Shown one piece after another: positions 13,766-23,900 of a stretch of DNA of 64,000 nucleotides (position 1 is its first letter; every line of letters begins with the position of its first letter). Source of the DNA: Alviniconcha marisindica (taxonomy: Eukaryota > Mollusca > Gastropoda > Provannidae); assembly GCA_018857735.1 (NCBI GenBank), contig JABMCL010000106.1, positions 544,501 to 608,500 of the forward strand. The letters run 5' to 3'. Position numbers and translations under genes: made by a program. The notes under the pieces were generated by a model. The model was not told the DNA's origin. It made no database searches and worked only from the letters and a program-made list of their open reading frames with translations.

Positions 13766-16430
13766 TGGTGTGTGGTGTGTGTGTGTGTGTGCATGTGTGC
13801 GCGCACTTAGAATAGTCTCTAGGGACAAGATTTTGTGCTTTAAAAATACTTGTATTATTATTATTATTAATTATTAATTAAAAAATGTACAAACCATTTG
13901 CTGACATGCAAATTCAATGTTCTTCATTATGCTGATTTCACTCTAGAAAGTTTAATAATATTTAATAACAATTTAACATCAAGTCACTGACATTTGTAAC
14001 AATCAAACACTGATCTGAAAATTGCTAAGATCACAAAGGCAGCACTGACCCACTGTATGATAATTAATATAAAGTATGATGAGCTGGAAAACTTTATAAT
14101 ACAGAACTGAAGAGCTGTAAATAACAACAGAACTGGAAGACCAATCCTCCAAAATGAATCCAGTGGATTAATGTGTGCTCTTGTTTCTTTGTTTTTTGGT
14201 TACACTTACAGCAGTAATCTAATACTCAACTTAAGACAACTCACCTTAGCTAAATCAAGTTTTCGCACTTTTCCACTGACATTTTCAGCCAGGGTAGATG
14301 TGAAAGAGATCATGCTGTTCAGCTGTCTGGAATCTGTCTCAAGTATCTGCAGGTTAGGTCTGAAAATCATACCAAAAAAGCAAATTCATTAATTATTCAA
14401 GTTAAAACTCTGATTCAGATCCAACTATTAGATAACAAATGACAAACAGGCTACACAGTAAACAGCACAACAGACAAAATACTGAGTAATAGTCTCATAC
14501 ATTGTACCAATATACCAACTTCCCCCATTAGACCACAGTCACATAAGTTTAAACAGACTTTTAAGAGGCAAATGGCAAGATTTATGCCAAGGGTATCATT
14601 CATCAGTCACATCCAAGGGTCATGGAAGGGGTCAAACAAACCATGGATATCATTCATCAGTCACATCCAAGGGTCATGGAAGGGGTCAAACAAACCATGG
14701 ATATCATTCATCAGTCACATCCAGGGGTCATGGAAGGGGTAAGTAAGTAAACATGGTGCTTAACATCCAAAGAAACCATGAGGCTTATTAGGGATGGGGT
14801 GGAAAGGGTCAAACAAACCATGGAGACCATTCATCAGTCACATCAAGGGTCATGGAAGGGGTCAAACAGACCAATCACATCAAACATCAGTCACAATCAC
14901 ATCCAAGGGTCATGGAAGGGGTCAAACAAACTGATGACATCACCCATCAGTCACATCCGAGGGTCATGGAAGGGGTTACACAACTAATAAAGAATGGAAA
15001 GGGTTAAATAGGGTTATGGATGGGGTCAAATAACTAATAAAGAATGGAAAGGGTTAAATGATCAAGAAAAGGTTAGATCAATCATAGCACTCAAATTTAC
15101 ACTTTTACATCAGTGGCCCTGACATAACCATCATGGTTGAATGGGCATTAAAAACCAATTATCTATCACGTACTACTCCCAGGGTCATGGAAGGGGTTCA
15201 TAGTTAAACAAACCAACTGACGACAGCAGGGGTTAAAATTAAACACATCAGCCAAAGTACTCAAACTTACAGCATCTTATGCAGACTGGCCATTTTACTC
15301 TCCAGAGTGTTTTGGTGTTCCAGCAACCCCTTCAGCTCCTCCTCCACCTCCTCCTGTCAGGAAATAAGTAACAACAAATTGTGACATCAAGAACAAGTAA
15401 ACACTTGGCAGAATATTGTCAGTGTCAGCGTAAACCCTCATAATAATGGGAGTGAGGGATAGCTCAGTGGTTAGAGCACCACTCATGATCAAACGGTGGC
15501 AGGTTCAAGTCCCAGCAGGGGCACCAGGAGAAATTTCTTCTCCAGGGTTAACTTTCTACTATAGCGGCTGCTGTACCTTTAATGCTTACCACATAAGCAA
15601 TCTGGATTTCCCATTAGGGATTGAGAAACTACTGAAAATGCACAATGTATGCAGTGCCATTGGCCTCTGCACAGATTTATCATAGCATTTCAATAGCATC
15701 AATGTTGTATCAAAGTTCATCTTCAGCCACGTTGTATGCACTGGCTGTTTTTGTTCCCCCCTAACCTCACCCTTCCCCCCTCTCTGGCCAAATCATTGTT
15801 TAATTGTATCACTATCAGTGAATGCAGACGACAGGACTGTCAACTCTGGGTCACAGTAAAAACAACAACAACAAAAACACAAGTTTAAACAAAGATTTAG
15901 GGTAATTTGTTCCCTCCCAATTTCTTCCCAGCGACGTATATTTATATGCAAGAAGTGGTCCTGCCACTGACAGTGACAGTATTAACGTATCCAATCAAGA
16001 TCGAGATCAAATCAGTTAGCAAAACTCAGCGAACAATCAATCGTATGTCTTCGGATTAATCAAATATGTCATTTTCAACATCATTCATAATACACAGTAC
16101 CACTTTTTATTTGTGATACATGTTAGAGTGTATACACACATGTACTACCGCTGACTCAAAGCGGGACAAGTGCAACGAAGTTGTGGTATAGTACTTAGTA
16201 GTAAAACTAGTATTAATACAAACTGAACATTATGAGACTGTGTAATGTGATTGTGGACAAGTTGCTTCAGAAGCAAGGATTACACGCTTTTGGGCAAACA
16301 GTTTAATCAGTGCACTAACCTCCTGCTTGCTAAGTCGCTCCAAAGCCTTTTTAATTTCGTCGAGTTCTGTCAAATTTTCTACGGAATCCATAGACGCCAG
16401 AGACGTGGCATCCCCCATGGACGTCGCCAT
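195..16430 (-). CDS. COG4: Conserved oligomeric Golgi complex subunit 4 (3' end outside window)
   Basis: COG4 is a core subunit of the eight-subunit COG tether, which acts at the Golgi in retrograde vesicle capture and SNARE assembly. Coding exons, in transcript order on the minus strand: 16430-16320, 15353-15271, 14359-14245, 13638-13537, 13207-13135, 12608-12415, 11842-11686, 9210-9104, 8122-8067, 7438-7342, 6847-6805, 5560-5442, 4594-4509, 3665-3440, 2822-2760, 2348-2289, 2033-1887, 684-601 and 296-195. All phases join, giving 675 codons. Family landmarks are [69 protein letters not shown] and YEANDPWVQ. The human protein is about 785 residues, so roughly 90-110 C-terminal residues lie left of base 195. 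The start is the first ATG (16430, context AAAATGG). The 2033-1887 exon ends in a GC donor. Several introns carry arrays copied from their own splice junctions. Identity is very secure; exon edges come from splice consensus and phase. Confidence 0.96.
361..571. repeat. (CA)n-rich block with a local duplication
   Basis: CA runs flank two copies of CACCTATACACCAGGCTGAG (about 319 and 465). Intron of COG4. The long His/Thr frames are artefacts. Confidence 0.85.
925..1075 (-). mobile_element. LINE 3' end, same family, reverse orientation
   Basis: On the minus strand [20 protein letters not shown] then RLKSF, followed by AACACTGTCCTTCACCCCTA. That UTR sequence also follows the stop of the copy at 59160, so the two belong to one family. 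Confidence 0.7.
1885..1886 (-). other. GC splice donor of COG4 intron (GC-AG intron)
   Basis: The exon ends ...AACATTACGGAG and the intron begins GCAAGT. No GT occurs at a position that keeps phase, and the next exon (684-601, [10 protein letters not shown]) then follows exactly as in human COG4 (SHNIEEEEF). GCAAGT after AG is the standard strong GC-donor context. Confidence 0.85.
2161..2245. repeat. (CA)n microsatellite
   Basis: Mixed CACATACA and (CA)n in the COG4 intron between exons 2033 and 2289. Confidence 0.85.
3685..4180 (+). repeat. Purine-rich GGAA/GAAA tract
   Basis: About 500 bp of almost pure purine on the plus strand (GGAAGGAAGGAGGCAAGAAG and similar) in the COG4 intron after exon 4594-4509. 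It is non-coding, and mirror symmetry could form H-DNA. Confidence 0.85.
4861..5520 (-). repeat. 60-bp tandem array made of a COG4 exon end plus splice donor
   Basis: About eleven near-identical units. On the minus strand each holds the last coding bases ([15 protein letters not shown]) followed by AAG|GTATGTGTGG. Intact donors fall at 5441, 5381, 5321, 5262, 5202, 5142, 5082, 5022 and 4962, and a variant (ATG|GTATG) at 4902. A decayed unit precedes at about 4800-4860. A unit is 20 codons and open, with the donor itself read as VCVG. A single-base deletion near 5292 shifts the frame, so only the first three donors are in frame with the rest of COG4. Confidence 0.92.
5442..5560 (-). CDS. COG4: COG4 exon whose 3' end and donor seeded a 60-bp array
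   Basis: The exon starts after TGTGCAG and encodes [18 protein letters not shown], then [18 protein letters not shown] and MILK, ending AAG|GTATGTG. The 119-nt form restores phase with the next exon (4594-4509, AVNMDAMEE), matching the human order [17 protein letters not shown]. Further copies of the same donor lie 60 nt apart in the downstream intron, so longer forms of this exon are conceivable. The first donor (5441) is the parsimonious choice. Confidence 0.85.
5600..6115 (-). repeat. Copies of a COG4 acceptor and exon start mixed with (CA)n
   Basis: Five imperfect units of AGTGTGGGTGCCCATTAC-like sequence are separated by long CA runs. The far unit (5995-6022) on the minus strand reads TGTGCAGGCAGAGTAGTAGAGG followed by TGGAGAGC, a mutated copy of the real acceptor and first codons of the 5560-5442 exon. 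This places acceptor-side duplications beside the donor-side array of the same exon. Confidence 0.7.
6366..6585. mobile_element. piggyBac-type MITE, copy 1
   Basis: Bounded by TTAA, with inverted ends CCCCTTCACTGC... and ...GGCAGTGAAAGGG. TTAA duplication plus CCC termini is the piggyBac signature. No open frame. It lies in COG4 intron sequence. Confidence 0.75.
7665..8062 (-). repeat. Array of the COG4 MALQQKQ exon end in its downstream intron
   Basis: About nine units of 33-48 bp. On the minus strand each begins ATGGCTTTGCAACAGAAACA, nearly identical to the last third of the 8122-8067 exon (MALQQKQ), and continues GACAGGTGAGATC..., which contains an AG|GTGAGA donor-like site in most units. 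Copies farther from the exon are more degenerate. Confidence 0.85.
8215..8645 (-). repeat. About 45-bp minisatellite in COG4 intron
   Basis: About nine units of GTAAGGACCTTTAAACTGCT then GATGACATACAGACAAAACTG. No exon sequence is included. Confidence 0.9.
8675..9000 (-). repeat. About 68-bp tandem repeat in COG4 intron
   Basis: Four to five units of CTTGCCTGCAAACAGGAGTG, ACATTCCACACCCCTTATTC and a third third-part TGTATTTTACAAAACTGTAT. Purely intronic. Confidence 0.88.
9206..9375 (-). repeat. About 77-bp triplication of a COG4 acceptor with a retroposon tail
   Basis: The real acceptor (minus: CTTGCTCCAG|GTCC) at 9210 recurs near 9285 and, decayed, near 9362. Each copy is followed by the same piece 'AAGTAAGTTGGTGTTTTA...TATATCAGGG', a dispersed retroposon tail. 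A tail inserted next to the acceptor was apparently duplicated together with it. Confidence 0.7.
9715..11690 (-). repeat. About 47-bp array (about 40 units) of COG4 exon end ETYYG plus donor
   Basis: On the minus strand units read GAGACTTACTATG|GTGAG and then about 30 bp of intron, ending GGGTGTGG. The first 13 bases equal the end of the 11842-11686 exon (...LVETYYG). Each unit therefore carries a strong donor with its exon context. Units near the exon (10400-11690) are highly uniform and those at 9715-10300 are degenerate. Nothing else of note lies in this 2.5-kb intron. Confidence 0.93.
12338..12403 (+). repeat. Dispersed repeat with (TTA)n-type end
   Basis: TTTAGAATGGTCTTTCCAGA CAAGACTTTGTGC...AAATACTTTG. 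Related copies are at 4415-4478 and 13806-13872, the last ending in a (TTA)n tail. Probably a short retroposon 3' end. Confidence 0.55.
12830..13095. repeat. CA-rich block with ACACAATGTATGAAAACACA repeats
   Basis: Three units of CACAATGTATGAAAACACA in (CA)n, between COG4 exons 12608-12415 and 13207-13135. Confidence 0.85.
13425..13505. repeat. (CA)n microsatellite
   Basis: Next to the donor of COG4 exon 13638-13537, about 30 bp into the intron. A second block, (TG)n, lies at 13715-13800. Confidence 0.88.
14570..15060 (+). repeat. About 55-bp minisatellite in COG4 intron
   Basis: About seven units containing CATCCAAGGGTCATGGAAGG GGTCAAACAAACC. No exon bases are recognisable. Confidence 0.85.
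15446..15690 (+). mobile_element. tRNA-derived SINE
   Basis: The 5' part has a polymerase III A box (TAGCTCAGTGGTTAGAGCA) and B box (GGTTCAAGTCCC) at tRNA spacing, then an unrelated body. The anticodon arm does not fold cleanly and no CCA-type acceptor stem forms, so it is a retroposon and not a functional tRNA. Confidence 0.75.
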
Positions 16431-16533
16431 TTTGACGCTGCCGGTTGCATGTCGGGAAACAGGAAGTTGTGCAGACGTTGTTTGGCATCACGAATTACTG
16501 CAATGAATTAAATCTAGCTCATCCAAAGCGTAG
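16431..16533. promoter_or_regulatory. Shared divergent promoter and SF3B3 5' UTR exon
   Basis: The COG4 start codon (16430, minus) and the inferred SF3B3 untranslated first exon (donor TAG|GTAAGAT at 16534) leave only about 100 bp between the two transcription units. The gap has an ETS-like core AGGAAGT at 16461-16467 and no TATA box, as usual for housekeeping bidirectional promoters. The exact transcription starts are not visible. The SF3B3 first coding exon is reached only after a 1.4-kb intron (acceptor at 17920-17921). Confidence 0.6.
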
Positions 16534-17921
16534 GTAAGATCTGTGGTGATCTAACTTGATGTATTTTTGATTGCATAACTTTGAAGGATCCCTATTTATA
16601 TGCATATATGTGGATTTCATGCTTGATGACCCGAATTTCGCACCGGTAGGTGAAGGCGATTTGGCTCCATTGTACCAAAAACTACTATGTAGCCTGAAGT
16701 ATTAAAAGCTCAACCAGAACTTTGAAATGAATCTGAATCTTTCCAATTATAAACAGTGCAGCAAAACCCTAGCCACGCAGCACTTGATGTAAAGTCACAT
16801 CTTTATTCGATACCAGCATATTTTACTATTTGTAGTGTGTACGACGTTACCACCAGTCGATCAGATTCAAAGAGACATCACCCATTTTCAAGTGTATCGT
16901 GACTTGATACTGTGTAGTCTGAGTGTGAAGTGTGATACTCACACACAGTCACAGTCATACTAATTACTATAGATCTGCTGGTATGAGCAATCTCGCTCGG
17001 TCTCACTGTCAGAATTCATAAATATTGGGGGACTAAGAAGGAACTTAACGACTGAGTCAGTGAGTACTGAGTGAGACCAAAAATTCAAAGTAACTACTAC
17101 AAGTACTAGTAGTAGTACTGCTGTACTACTACTAGCAGTAGTACTACTACAAAGAGCAGGAGTATCAGTATGAGTCTTTCGTGACATTCATCTGCAAATG
17201 TAAACTGCACTAGTTAAAATGTAATCAGTAAACCCCCACCCCTTCCCCCAAATGTGACCAGTATGCTTCCACATCTTCCTACATTGACTGATTGAGTGAC
17301 TGATCAGTCTGAATACTCTGATGGGCTTATGTATAAATTAAAGTGACCAGCTTCATCAGGTTTAAGACTAAACATTTATGGCTGATGGGGGGGGGGGGGG
17401 GGGGGGGATTCAGTAAAGGCAGCAGTGGGGACTGGAACTTTGGAAGGTTCCCAGGGTTGCACATGCAGTAGATGCCATTTCCCCTGAAGGCCATTCCACT
17501 TGCAGTCCGCAATTGTCAGGTGGGAGGAGGAGGAAAAGAAGTTGGAAAGTACAGATCATTGCATGCTTCCAGTATTCTCTATTTTGTTCTGGGATTTGGA
17601 ATTAAGTATGCTATTTGATGGTTTTGATGAGAACTTCAAGGTTGAAGAGCTCTCATTTCCTGTGCATAATCTCCTATCTAAATTTTGTACTGACTGCGGT
17701 GTGGTTTCGGACTGACACGTACCTGCAGGACATTATGGGTAGGGACGTTAAGACTAATAATAGTTAATGTATCACACTATAGAATTACCAATAAGACCGG
17801 GATTATCAGAAAGTAGGATTGCATTGTAAATGTAATTGATAAAATCAAAACCATTACAAAATTTACATGTCAGTTATGACATTTTAATTTTATTTCTGAT
17901 TGTTTGATGTTTCATTTTCAG
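16534..17921 (+). other. SF3B3 intron 1, no gene seen
   Basis: 1.4 kb, AT-rich. It holds a (TAC/TAG)n patch at 17096-17155 and a G21 run at 17387-17407. No open frame looks coding. Confidence 0.6.
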
Positions 17922-17930
17922 AGAAGAAAG

Positions 17931-20900
17931 ATGTACCTGTACAACTTGACCCTGCAACGATCAACTGGGATCGTGGCAGCGATTCATGGCAACTTCTCTG
18001 GGTCAAAGCTGCAGGAGATTGTTGTGTCACGGGGCAAGGTGCTCGAACTGTTGCGCCATGACCCCAACACTGGCAAGATCTATCCTGTTCTGTCCGTGGA
18101 AGTGTTTGGCGTTGTTCGTTCCCTGATGCCATTCCGACTCACAGGAGGTACCAAAGGTATGTCTCATGTCAGCATAACCAATGTAAATTTTATGGGAAGT
18201 ACTTGGTTGTTGTAGTAGTAGTACTACTAGTAGTAGTACCCAGTGTCCCCTGCCTTTTGCTGTGTAACCTCCAGAAACTGTGTGTGGAACTGTAAAACAA
18301 GATATAACACATTAAACCTTTTCAAAGGACATTTTAATGAAACTGGAAGGGATCCAAGCTTCTATGCGTACATGCAGAAGTTTCGTTTGACCAAAACACT
18401 CCACACTCTAAGCCTTGCCCAGTATTTAAAGAAGAAAAGAAGAAAAAAATGTGTGTGATTATGAACATATCTTATCGCTGATTAGGTGATCAGAATTAGA
18501 TGAAAACCTGGTTGGTGTTTGGTGCTGTGCTTAGTTGTTCTTAACATACAACATTTATTGCAATTGGACATGTGTGTATTTTTTCTTCTTCAGATTATGT
18601 GGTGGTTGGGTCGGACTCTGGTCGGATTGTAATTCTGGAGTACATTCCATCCAAGAACCAGTTTGAGAAAATCCACCAGGAGACATTTGGCAAGAGTGGC
18701 TGCCGCCGCATCGTTCCTGGCCAGTATCTGGCTGTTGACCCCAAAGGCCGCGCCGTCATGATTGGTAGGTTTAGAACAATGGCACTGTGCTGGTCTGTTA
18801 CAGTGTTAGATATTTTGTAATTGTAAATCACTTGTGACACTGACAGTCTCACCTCCCCTGTCTGGAATATCAGGGCTGTCATTTGATTCCCCCTTTTGGG
18901 CCTAGTCCTCTTGCTCTTTGTGTCTTGTCATTTACTGCCAATGGTCCATTCTCCTGACTTTTTTGCCAGAAACTTCTCAAACATTTTTCATTGAATTTGA
19001 GCTCTTTTTTTTATGTATGGCTCTTGTTAAAACGCTAGATCTATGGTAGGTGGTTTGTGCAGCTTGCTGCTGTACGGCACCTGTATGAAATGTGTCATTA
19101 TGCATTTATATAACATTCAGTTTTTTTTTATATTGGTTCCGTCCATTTCTTTTTATGTTTTTCTTTAATCTGGTATCAGTAATTTAGACAGAATGGTCAT
19201 ACTTATAAGTGATTGTCCTGAGGTGACCCTTTGTGGTTCACGGGACATTTAAATCCAGTTACTACAACCCCTTTTGACAGTCACTGTTCTTTTCTCTTCC
19301 TTTTGTTCACCAAGCCAAACCAGCATTTTTGTGGTCTAAACTTGTCTACATTTATTTAGCTGACAATTTTATTTTTATTGCTAGGTGCTGTTGAGAAGCA
19401 GAAGTTGGTGTACATTTTGAATCGTGACGCCCAAGCTCGACTGACCATCTCTTCACCGCTTGAAGCGCACAAGTCCAACACACTTGTCTATCACATGATC
19501 GGCATTGATGTTGGCTTTGAAAATCCCACCTTTGCCTGCCTGGAAATTGATTATGAGGTAAGTTAGGTTTCACATTACAGCTTAATGAACAAATTTTAAT
19601 ATTTGGACAGAAACTTCTGAAAAAAGCCGTTCTGAATTTTATTTTTTCTTCTGATTAATTGCATTTCTAACTCATTTGATCTAATTGCTGGCTTTTCCCC
19701 CATGGGTGAGTAGGAAGTGAACCCTTCAGGTCTACGACTGACAGCTGCATGAAAGTTACTGATCCTGTGGCTCAGAGTCCAGCTCCAGTGTTTGTTTCTG
19801 TGTTCAGGAGGCAGACATGGACCCATCAGGGGAGGCCGCCCAGAAGACGCAGCAGCTGCTGACCTACTATGAGCTGGACCTGGGCTTGAACCATGTTGTG
19901 CGCAAATACTCGGAACAGCTGGAAGAGCACGCCAACTTCCTCATCTCAGGTAATACTGAACAATCGGTCAGGGGTGATACCATCTCAGGCTGTAGACTGA
20001 TACGCTTGCTTGGCTTTGATTTCTGTCCTGGAAATGGCCTCAGTTAACATGGTGATCATTACTGATGTTTTTTGAAGGAGTTTTTGGTAGGGGTGGGTAT
20101 GTTGTTGGGGGGGGGGGGGGTTACAGATGAGATTTGTGCAATGGAGAAGGCTCTTAATGACAGTGTTTTGTTCTTTTCCTGTGAAATGTACATGGTAAAG
20201 TTATCTGAGTGCTGCTACCCTTAAACAGCAGATATATGGTGCTTCTGGAAAGGTTACCCTTCATTTCAGGTATAAAGTAAATTAGCGCTGGAGATTGGTA
20301 CCATACAACTTTTCTGTATTCTAATGGATCTTAATTTCTCTCACACCGGACACAGGTGTCCTTTTCATGATTGCCATTGTAGCATGAAAATAGCAATGTA
20401 GTTCCAGCAGCAAGGCAAACACGACATAACCGATAGTTATACCAAAAGGTTCCATGTTTTGTTTTGTGCCCAGTTCCTGGTGGCAACGATGGTCCCAGCG
20501 GCGTGTTGATTTGCTCAGAGAACTACATCACTTACAAAAACCTGGGTGATCAGCCAGACATCCGATGCCCCATTCCACGCAGAAGGGTGAGTCAGAATTC
20601 ATGGAGTGTGGTTGCTTGGTGTGGCGCACATTGTTAAATGTATAAACTAAAAGCACTGCTTGTGTATGCCACACTGTCTAAGTTTAACCACAAGCTGGGT
20701 TTTCAGGGGTGTCATTTTTGAGAAATTACTGCTGTAGGATGTTGTGTAATTTGTTGGCTTGGTTACTGCTAATGTGTGGATAGAAGGACTAATGGTAAGA
20801 GTTAAATGAAGGAGTGAAATGTTGAAAGAGTAAAGGATGGGATTTTTTTAATCCATGAACTAGAGAGAAAAGAAGAAGGGGAAAAACCTGCATAATCCTC

Positions 20901-23900
20901 CAGTGCATTGGCATTTATGGTAATTGGTAATTGTGCTGAAGTGAGAGAAATACATCTGTCTGTTCCATCCCCCCCCCCCCCAATTCCCCCAGTTCTGGTC
21001 CTCCATGTGCGCTTGTTTTCTTTCTTTTTACTTAATTTGTTAAATGACAGATCAGCATAGTATCCCTGTAGACATTTGCTGTGGAAGTGTTGCATTGTAA
21101 GGTGTGTGACTGTAAAATAAACTGCCATAATTGTGTTCTTTGGTCCACAGACTGATCTGGATGATCCTGAGCGAGGCATGATCTTTGTCTGCAGTGCCAC
21201 CCACAAAACAAAGGTACAGCTTCTCCCTTGCAGCTTCAAAACCAGACCTCCCGTCTTGATGCTCTGCTTATATGAACAGTTGGGACCCTTTCATCCATCA
21301 GTTAGATTGTTTTCCTTTTAGTTCTTGTTAAACGGTTAAAGACTGAAAATGTGACACTTGACAGCTTGGTCTTTCTTCTTTTCATGTGGTTTTACAGGAT
21401 TGAAACTGGAAGATTGGTATGAACAGCATTTGTATGATGTGTGACAAAGTTTTGTGCCAAATATTCATGGTAGAACTTGCTGTTGAACAATTGCCTACTT
21501 TCTGTGTGCAGTCCATGTTTTTCTTCCTGGTACAAACAGAACAGGGAGACATCTTCAAGGTGACGCTGGAGACAGATGAAGACATTGTGAGTTTGACATT
21601 TGATCTTCTCCAGCTACAGTTGTCACCTTAGAATACCTCATTTATTTTGTAATTGAATTGTGTCATTTTCTAGGTCTGAAGTACTTTGACACTGTGGTGT
21701 TTCAGGTGGCAGATACATCTGAAATACTTTGACAATGTGGTGTTTAAAGTGACAGAGAAGTACTTTGACAGTATGATGTTTCAAACGACAGAGATAAGTC
21801 TGAAATACTTTGACACTGTGGTGTTTCAGGTAACAGAGAAGTACTTTGACAGTATGATGTTTCAAATGACAGAGATAGATCTGAAATACTCTGACACTGT
21901 GATGTTGCAGGTGACATATGTTTGAAGTACTTTTGGTATTGTGACATTTCAGGTGGCAGATATGTCTGAAGTACTTTGACACTGTCATGTTTCAGGTGAC
22001 GGAGATACGTCTGAAGTACTTTGACACTGTACCAGTGGCCTCCAGCATGTGTGTTCTCAAGTCTGGCTTCCTCTTCATCGCCGCAGAGTTTGGAAACCAG
22101 TGAGTAGGCATGTGCTATCTGCTTCGTCCCCAGTAGAGCTGCACAGTATTGTAAACCTCAATACAACACTTTTGCAGTTTAGTGTACAGGTACAACAAGC
22201 CATAAGCCATGGCAGAAACATTTGAAACTGAAAACAGTGAAAGAAGACAATCTTTGTGTTAATTGGGGTAATCATGAGCAAATCATATTGTTAAAAACCG
22301 AAAGGGAAAAATCAGACCCTCAAGAGAACCAACCCCCTTGTGTTGGGGCAGGTAGCTGAATGCAGGTAGCAGGTAGCTGAATGCTCAGTCTTCATTCTAT
22401 AGCCTGTTCAGTTGGCATGTAGATTAGCAGGAACAGATGTGAGAACAGACAACTGCCTAAAATCCTAATCCTTGTGTAATAAAGAGTTCTGTGAATTGTA
22501 CTGGTAAAAAGTGTTGGTATGATGATGAAATACCAGTACTGTATCGGTAGGGTGCCCCACACCACCATGCAGTTCTACTCCCCTGTTGTGTATGTGTGCA
22601 TCTTTAGTCTCCTTTTGTGCACTTTGGTTAATGACCCACTCAGTACAAGGAGACTGAGTGTGTGTTCATTATGGGAGCACATGGTGAAGTGTTCTGTCTG
22701 CATGCGCTGTCACGATTACCATTTGACACATACTTTCTGGTCAGTTGATAGGCATAGTAGGCAGTGAAGGATGAGGATTTCATCAGGACCTATTGCAGGG
22801 TTTGGCATTACAAATGGGCCAACATAAGCATACAGTCAAGCTGTTTTCCAACAAACTGGTGTCGTGAAAGAATGTCAGTCTGCAACAGTTGCGACAGAGC
22901 AAGTAGTTAAGCTCACCTCCGAAGTTGAGTAACTGTGAAAACTTGGTTGAACAGTGCATCCTTCCATCAGTTGTGACCTGTCATTTCAGGTAAATGAGGC
23001 AACTTCCAGTTGGTAAAGCAGAGCTGACTGAGGTGCATGCAGAGACGGAAGTCACTTTTCTGAAACTTTGTGTTGCAGTTACCTGTACCAGATCGTTCAC
23101 CTGGGTGAGGATGATGACGAGGTCACCTTCAGCTCAGCAACGCCCATTGAAGAGGGAGACACTTTTCTCTTCGCTCCCCGGGCCCTCAAGAACCTGGCCA
23201 TGGTGGACGAGATGGACAGCCTGTCTCCTATTCTCACAACTCAGGTAAAAGGCAGTCCTGAACCAGAGAGGGAGTTGCACACAGATGGGCTTTTTGGCTT
23301 CTTTGTGAACTGTTTGTACGCTCGCTGATTTTGGCCATTGATACTGTGTACTTGAAGTGAACAGAATGTGTCAGGTGGTCTAAGCATTGTGGATATGATG
23401 CTTTCCGTGTTTCACCTGAGTGAATGTGATTAAACCTTTTTCAGTTTTCTGATCCACAATGCTTCCTCATTTTCAGTGTCATATTTGCCCACTTCAAGTT
23501 GGCCAAGGATCTCTCTGCTTCACATGTCAGTAGGGACATATGAATAAAACAAAGAGTCTTGACATTCAAAACTGCTCACAAGAAGTGTTGGCCAAAAAAC
23601 CTGAGACAGTTTCAAAGCCTGGTGTAATTTAGATCATGAAAGTGTTTTGCCGTGCCAGTCATGGGGTTGTTTGACATTATAGATCATGTTCTCTGATAGT
23701 TCATGAATGTATCTGATAGCATAGAACATAACGATGTGTAATATCTTCAGATTGCTGACCTGGTGAATGAAGACACCCCTCAGATCTACACGCTGTGTGG
23801 ACGAGGCCCTCGCTCAACACTTCGAGTTCTCAGGCACGGTCTGGAGGTGAGAACTGTTCTCTTTTTGTGAATTTGTTTTTCCTTTAAATATATTCAGATC

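Noticed and set aside
15446..15530. Candidate tRNA gene
   Set aside because: A and B boxes are present but the acceptor stem and anticodon arm do not form and a SINE body follows.
23384..23462. Orthologue of human SNORD111
   Set aside because: Same host gene, but the D' guide complements a different rRNA segment from the one I recall for SNORD111.
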